Assembly (NCBI RefSeq): GCF_030272615.1
Contig: NC_081415.1
Coordinates: 628,039,240-628,103,239 of the forward strand
From: Cryptomeria japonica
Taxonomy: Eukaryota; Streptophyta; Pinopsida; Cupressales; Cupressaceae
DNA length: 64,000 bases
Reading direction: 5' to 3'
This document shows positions 58,699 through 64,000 of this stretch, in pieces. A model generated the notes under the pieces. It ran no database searches and had not been told where the DNA came from. It saw only the letters and a list, made by a program, of their open reading frames with translations. Positions within the stretch are counted from its first letter, which is position 1, and each line of letters opens with the position of its first letter. The translations under genes were made by a program, and so were the position numbers.

Positions 58699-59864
58699 GA
58701 AAAGCTTCTAAGTCATAAGAAGGCCCTATCTGTAGCAGTAGCTCATATTCGAACACCAATATCTCAAGAACAAATCATGTCATCTCCAGATACCGTTATT
58801 CCTCCCTGAGGAAGCACAGTCTATGAACAAATCCAGCAAATAGAAGACACATCTGATACAGAATCTACAAAAACCATCAAAATGGTATCAATCATCAAAT
58901 ATTTGTTTTCACCATACAACACACCTGTTTGCAACACAGATAGAATCTGGGATGATGCCTATGAGACGATTCCAATGAATATGAATGGGGTATCTGCTCC
59001 AATGCTACTACCGATATCCTGGATGATACTAATTCTATATCCCTTTCTTAAGAAGAACATAACATAGGAGATAGACCTCTTGAATTTGGACCACAAAATA
59101 TCTATGATGCCCAAGAAAGTGAACAGAAACATTATGAACAAGTCTATGTGGAGAATGATACCATCGAGTACCTCGACGAAATCCTGGACTTCTTTAAAAC
59201 CAAAACCCAACACGATGAAAACTCTATCCTAACACTTATAATAGCCGAACTTGATCCACCCAACGATTCCTTACCACTTGTCTTTCCTGACCTCATCGAC
59301 TGGGACGAACCTGAAATCCATGATATACCAATTTTCCCAAATGATGCATCTATTATCCATTACCTATGTACAGTAAATCCCGAAACAGGCTCTACCAGTG
59401 AACAAAATAACGATATCTGTCAATTAGGGAGTGCCAAGTCTCTCAGTCGCAAAAATACAACAGATAAAGGATCTAATGCTGAAAACCAGTCAATGGCAGC
59501 TCTAGATCACAAAAAAGTAAAAATAAAGGACGCATCTGAGGGTGAAAACCTTTTTAAGGCACCTAACGATGGGAGACTTGACACTCTTCCTGAGCACTTT
59601 CATGAGTGATCACCCATTTTGATTGAGCCCACTCAATCAATCAACATTGGTACCACAGAAGCAGCCAGAAACATACACCTTGCAGAATCTCTAACAGAGG
59701 AAGAAAGATCAGCATTCATCATCTTCTTTAAAGGACAGCAAATCAACTTTGCTTGGTCATATGCTGATATGCCCGAAGTAGATCCACACTTAATCATGCA
59801 TCACTTATCCATCTCTTCAGGAATTAAACCAGTCAAGCAAAAGCTACGAAAGATGAATCCATAG
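58699..59864 (+). pseudogene. Linker between protease and reverse transcriptase
   Basis: The first part continues the gag-protease frame with stops at 58696 and near 58807. Near 58990-59050 the frame passes to that of pol, consistent with a one-base loss. The 59148-59864 part is acidic and ends with AWSYADMPEVDPHLIMHHL and KPVKQKLRKMNP, the usual run-in to the gypsy reverse transcriptase. In Ogre-type elements an intron lies between protease and RT; no clear splice sites were identified here. Confidence 0.65.
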
Positions 59865-61043
59865 GTGGCACTCATGGTCAAAACTGAACTAAAGAAACTA
59901 TTAGACGTCGGATTCATTCGACCGATTGACTATGCAGAGTGGATTTCCAACATCGTTCCAATATCAAAACCAGACGGTAGTATCAGAATCTGCACTGACT
60001 TCAGAGACATTAACAAAGCTTGCCCAAAGGATGACTTTCCTCTGCCAAGTATCGACATAATTGTAGATCTCACAGCAGGCCATGCAATGCTCTCACTAAT
60101 GGACGGTTTCTCAGGCTATAATCAAATCAAAATAGCTCCAGAAGATCAAGATAAAACAACATTCACCTGTCCTTGGGGAACGTACTGTTGGAATGTTATG
60201 CCTTTTGGCTTAAAGAATGCAGGGGCCACCTATCAAAGAGCAATGACCACAATATTCCATGACATGATGCACACATTTATGGAAGACTATGTGGATGATT
60301 TATTAGCTAAATCCTTCACTAGAGCTGAACATCTTGGCATCCTAACAAAGATTTTTGATCGATTAGAGAAATTCCAAGTCAGGCTCAACCCTAAGAAGTG
60401 TGTCTTCGGGGTTACATCAAGGAAGTTACTAGGCTACATTGTCTCAGCAAAAGGTATTGAAGTAGATCCAGCAAAGGTACAAGCCATTATGGACATGCCA
60501 CCACCAAAGAATATCAGTCAACTCAGATCTCTACAAGGACGACTTCAATCAATCAGGCAATTCATCGCTCAACTAGCAGATAAAATTCTTCCATTTAACC
60601 ATTTACTACACAAAAATGTACCATTCAAATGGGAGGCCAAGTGTGTAGAATCTTTTTACCAAATCAAGCAGTACCTGATGAATCCACCAGTTCTAGTACC
60701 ACCAGTCGCAGGAAAGGCTCTTATTTTATATATCTCAACAACAGATATATCGCTGGGGGCACTATTGGCACAAGAAGATCAACAAGGAAAGGAACGTGCC
60801 ATATATTACATCAATAGAACATTGAATGGCTATGAACTCAACTATACATTCATTGAAAAGGCTTACCTAATAGTGGTCTTCGCCTCTCAGAAGTTCCGAC
60901 ATTATATGCTAGCACACACCATCAAGTTGGTCGCAAAAATTGATCCTCTCAAATATCTACTCAGCAAGGCAACTTTTACAGGCCGATTGGCTAAATGGGT
61001 CATGATTCTCAGTGAATTTGACATCCAATACACAAAAAGATGA
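59865..61043 (+). pseudogene. Reverse transcriptase and RNase H, Ty3/gypsy
   Basis: The 392-codon frame follows an in-frame TAG. RT blocks are VGFIRPIDYAEWISNIVP, RICTDFRDINKACPKD, LMDGFSGYNQIKIA, MPFGLKNAGATYQR and the YVDD box at 60288-60299 (residue about 142). The thumb motif LNPKKCVFGV is present. RNase H follows, with LILYISTTDISLGALLAQED (first catalytic Asp region), YELNYTFIEKAYL and FRHYMLAH. It ends at a TGA at 61041-61043 after IQYTKR, and the frame continues beyond. Confidence 0.93.
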
Positions 61044-61073
61044 ACCATCAAAGGACAAGTAATTGCGGATCAG

Positions 61074-61736
61074 TTGGCCGAAGCACCGCTACCAGGAAAA
61101 CACACCATGGAGATTGAATTTCCAGACAGGGATGTTCTTGCTCTTTCTACTAAACAATGGACCCTATACTTTGATGGATCCTATACACAACATGATTCAG
61201 GAGCGGGCATTCTGTTCATCACTCCTGAAGGACACACTATACCAAGATCATATAGGCTCATGTTTCCATGCACAAATAATGTGGCTGAATATGAGGCACT
61301 GGTCATAGGCATCAAAATGGCCGTAGAGTGGAAAATCACAGAGTTAAAAGTTTATGGAGACTCGCAACTAGTTGTCCATCAAATCAACAACCACTATCAG
61401 ACAAAGGATGACAAGCTACTACCCTACAAGCGAATGGTGGATGACTTCAAACAATATTTTGTGCACATCACATTTGAGCAAATACCAAGGTTGAACAACA
61501 AAGCAGCCGATGCAATGGCTACTATCGCTTCATTACTACAAATTCTAGAGCAACAGAGTCGTTATGAGTTCCTGGTAGAGCAACTGTTCTCCCCCGCCTA
61601 TGACCTCACTGAATCCCAGGTTATCTATACCTTAACTAGTTCAGATTCTCCATTATATGGACTAATATATGACTACCTCAAGCACAATATCTTACCTATT
61701 GACCAATCCCGTAACCAAAAATGTAACTTTATCTGA
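61074..61736 (+). pseudogene. Second RNase H (archaeal type), Tat lineage
   Basis: The frame contains WTLYFDGSYTQHDSGAGILF (first Asp), NNVAEYEALVIGIKMAVEW (Glu), LKVYGDSQLVVHQINNHY (Asp) and LNNKAADAMATIASLL (last acidic site). This is the archaeal-like RNase H that Tat elements acquired in addition to their own. All four catalytic positions are present. It lies between the first RNase H and integrase, the expected place, and ends at a TGA near 61734. Confidence 0.92.
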
Positions 61737-61769
61737 CAAGCTGCCTGTTACACCCTTACTGCCAATACG

Positions 61770-62909
61770 TTGTATCGTCGAGGTCTCGATGGTACTCTTC
61801 TTCGTTGCCTTGATCGTAATGATTCTGATTCTGCTTTACATGAACTTCACGAAGGTATTTGTGGCACACATTCAAGTGGCACTACTCTTGCTAAAAAACT
61901 TCTAAGGATGGGATACTACTGGCCTACAATGGAGAAAGATTCCTATCACTTCACCAAGAAATGTCCTAAATGCCAAATCCATGGTAATCTGATACATGCA
62001 CCAGCACAAGAACTACAACCATTTACCACTTCCTGGCCCTTTTGTCAGTGGGGACTAGACTTGGTTGGCAAAATTCATCCTTCATCTTCAAATGGACACA
62101 AGTTCATTATAACTGCAATAGAGTACTTTACCAAATGGATAGAAGCAGTTCCCATGACCACACTAATCGGGAAACAAATTGCTTCTTTTATCCTCAATTA
62201 TCTGATCTGCAGATATGGTATTCCAAGTTCCATCATCACAGATAATGGACAGCCCTTCAAGAATCAAGATGTCCAAGAACTATGTGAAAAATTAAAAATC
62301 CAACATAGGTTCTCTACACCATATTACCCACAGGGAAATGGTCAAGCAGAAGCATCTAACAAAACAATACTGAAAATCCTCAAGAAAACAGTGAATGATG
62401 CAGGCAAAGATTGGCACGTACAACTCAATCCAGCACTTTGGGCATACAAAACTAGCATCCGCACACCTACAGGTGCAACACCATACTCATTGGTATATGG
62501 ATCAGAAGCCATTTTGCCCCTGGAGGTAGAGATCCCATCTCTCAAAGTCTCTTTGAAAGGCTTAATCCCAGATGAAGAGTATCGAGTTAACCAACTGCAA
62601 GAACTTGAGCTATTAGATGAAAGATGCCAACATTCTTATACTCATCTCAAAGCATATCAGCAACGCATGTGCAGGAGCTAAAATCACAAGGTCATTCCCC
62701 ACAACTTCAAAGTTGGTGACCTAGTCCTCAAACAAAATCCAAGAAATCAACAAGATCGAGAAAAGAAAGGGAAATTTGAACCTAACTAGTTGGGTCCCTA
62801 TGTCATCATATCAGTTTATGGATCAGGAGCCTATCAGCTAACAAATTCTGAAGGAGATATGCTTGATGAACCAACTAATAGCATTCATCTAAAGAAGTAC
62901 TATACTTAA
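61770..62909 (+). pseudogene. Integrase, Ty3/gypsy
   Basis: The zinc finger has HELHEGICGTHSS and KKCPKCQIHGN (HHCC). The catalytic core shows the first Asp in WPFCQWGLDLVGKIHPSSS, the second in SSIITDNGQPFKNQDV and Glu in GNGQAEASNKTILK. The C-terminal part continues past a stop at 62679-62681 and another near 62788 to KVGDLVLKQNPRN, GPYVI and IHLKKYYT before the TAA at 62907-62909. It would insert the DNA copy. It is the last coding module in the window. Confidence 0.92.
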
Positions 62910-63888
62910 AGTAGCCTAGTGCACGAAAAAAGCCAAAATACAAAAAAAAAATCAAAAAATTCCAGAAAAAGCAAAAACAAAGAGTACAAATAAAAACAAA
63001 TGGTGAAAACCTGGTAAATAGGTGCTCTTGTGAAAGAACGGCTCCTCTATCTATCTCCATGCCATCTTATCCATCAAAACACTATCGGCCATTGCCCGAC
63101 ACAGCCCATATCCATTCAGGACATACTTAGCGTAGTCACTATCCTGATTTGTTTATATATATCCTCTTACCACATCCTACCATGGCTTGGAAATCACTGT
63201 ACATACTCATATCAAGAGACACACTCAACTAGGGGCATTAATTGGTTCAAAAACTTGCAACCATTCAAGACATCAAGGCTATCTACAAAACTCAATAGCT
63301 TGACATCCAACAAACAAAACTATACTTCATCGCAAAAACCAAAACATAACAATTCACATATATACCAAGGATGGATGATTTTCTGAAGTACTAAATGTTG
63401 CATTCTTGCAAAAAATCTTAGCTAGTTTTGCATTTTGCACTTTTTGAATGTTTGGACTCTCTTCCTTGTCTCACTAAATGCTTCACAGCTAGAGTTCAAG
63501 AGGAATTTCCAATATCTTTTTAGTCTTCTGTCTGGGAGGCGATCACTTATACTGTGTGAATACATGCCTCGAAACGTGATACGTCGAGTATCACTAAAGG
63601 CTTGATTCCACTTCACGCATACAAATGATCTAATCTTGTCTGTTTACGCAATACGCACTTAGGTCGTCCTGGTTCAATTATACCTTGATGCTTGTGCTAT
63701 CTTGCAAAATCAAAAATCATGTAAATTTTTCTCAGGTCATTATGGTTTAATTATACCATTATGCTTGTATAAATTTTCAACATATCCAAAAATCAATAAA
63801 TGCTCAATGATGATATCTACAAAAAAAGCAAACAAATGGTTATATTGGATGGCAAATACAGAATGAGGATGCTACCAAAAACATAGTT
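62910..63888 (+). other. 3' non-coding part of the Tat element
   Basis: Follows the integrase stop. A-rich at first (62930-63000), then mixed sequence. No convincing frame. Long 3' untranslated regions are common in Tat elements. The polypurine tract and 3' LTR are not reached. Confidence 0.6.
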
Positions 63889-64000
63889 GCATATCATTTT
63901 CCAATTAGCTGCATATCATTTTTTACATTAGCTGCATATCATTTTTTAATTAGCTACATATCCTATCATTTTACATGTTTGCATATCATTTAAACATCAT
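63889..64000. repeat. 22-bp tandem repeat at the window end
   Basis: GCATATCATTTT-headed units start at 63889, 63911, 63934, about 63956 (ACATATCC variant) and 63981, a pitch of 22 to 25 bases. The array may continue past the window. Confidence 0.75.

Larger units (their letters stand above)
50886..64000 (+). mobile_element. Ty3/gypsy retrotransposon, Tat lineage, degenerate, 3' end outside window
   Basis: The element starts with a 1497-bp LTR and runs past the window end without its 3' LTR. In order it has the PBS, a 2.5-kb leader, an extra ORF upstream of gag, gag with a zinc knuckle, protease, a G-patch-like motif, reverse transcriptase, RNase H, a second archaeal-type RNase H, and integrase. 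The second RNase H and the ORF before gag are established marks of the Tat (Ogre/Retand) lineage. Gag to G-patch lies in one frame and RT to integrase in another, with a shift near 58990-59050 and several stops, so the copy is inactive. Confidence 0.92.

Noticed and set aside
1-64000. tRNA, rRNA or intact host protein-coding gene
   Set aside because: None could be supported; the only tRNA-like sequences are 12-18 base primer-binding sites.

Overview
This window is a block of plant nuclear DNA made almost entirely of nested and decayed transposable elements, with no intact host gene and no tRNA or rRNA. The families are those of seed plants: Ty1/copia elements of Sirevirus type, a Ty3/gypsy element of the Tat lineage (it carries a second, archaeal-type RNase H), and L1-type LINEs with RNase H. 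Interstitial telomere-like arrays, long solo LTRs and heavily mutated coding regions suggest a large slow-turnover genome such as a gymnosperm. That last step is inference.

Layout. 1-1531: old sequence with a 78-bp inverted repeat. 1537-8987: copia element on the minus strand, flanked by CATAG, gag-pol broken by stops. 9483-11300: solo LTR on the minus strand, flanked by CTTTC. 11306-18307: L1-type LINE (LINE-A, minus). 18507-23070: degenerate TTAGGG-type array with a higher-order period near 1.72 kb, split by a 969-bp terminal-inverted-repeat transposon (21320-22288). 23181-37819: second L1-type LINE (LINE-B, minus) with an 18-bp target duplication and poly(A) tail; its ORF1 is interrupted by a 6584-bp copia-related element (30538-37121, plus, flanked by AAACA). 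37838-42003: AT-rich sequence without a clear gene. 42004-45115: decayed ORF resembling the large ORF of the inserted element. 47020-49370: telomere-like patches followed by about 2.1 kb of purine-rich repeats around an (AT)n hairpin. 50886 to the window end: the Tat-lineage gypsy element, whose 3' LTR lies outside.

Four things stand out. (1) The Tat leader (52471-54613) holds about 38 copies of a TAGCGC-headed unit at an almost invariant 21-bp pitch, in seven blocks of five or six, which in one phase read as a heptad L-A-(H/R)-x4 with few stops. (2) The 30538-37121 element has complete LTRs, PBS and polypurine tract but no protease, integrase or reverse transcriptase; it carries a coiled-coil plus zinc-knuckle ORF and a roughly 1100-codon ORF of unknown function with seven stops and no frameshift. 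(3) The telomere-like array is duplicated as long units, and the sister unit gives the empty site of the inserted transposon. (4) The order of insertion can be read directly from target duplications.

The copia, LINE and gypsy units encode their own replication machinery (gag particle, protease, integrase or endonuclease, reverse transcriptase, RNase H), but every coding region is broken, so none looks autonomous now. The non-autonomous element shares the PBS type, repeated polypurine tracts and similar LTR tips with the copia element at 1537-8987, so it was probably mobilised by enzymes from that kind of element.
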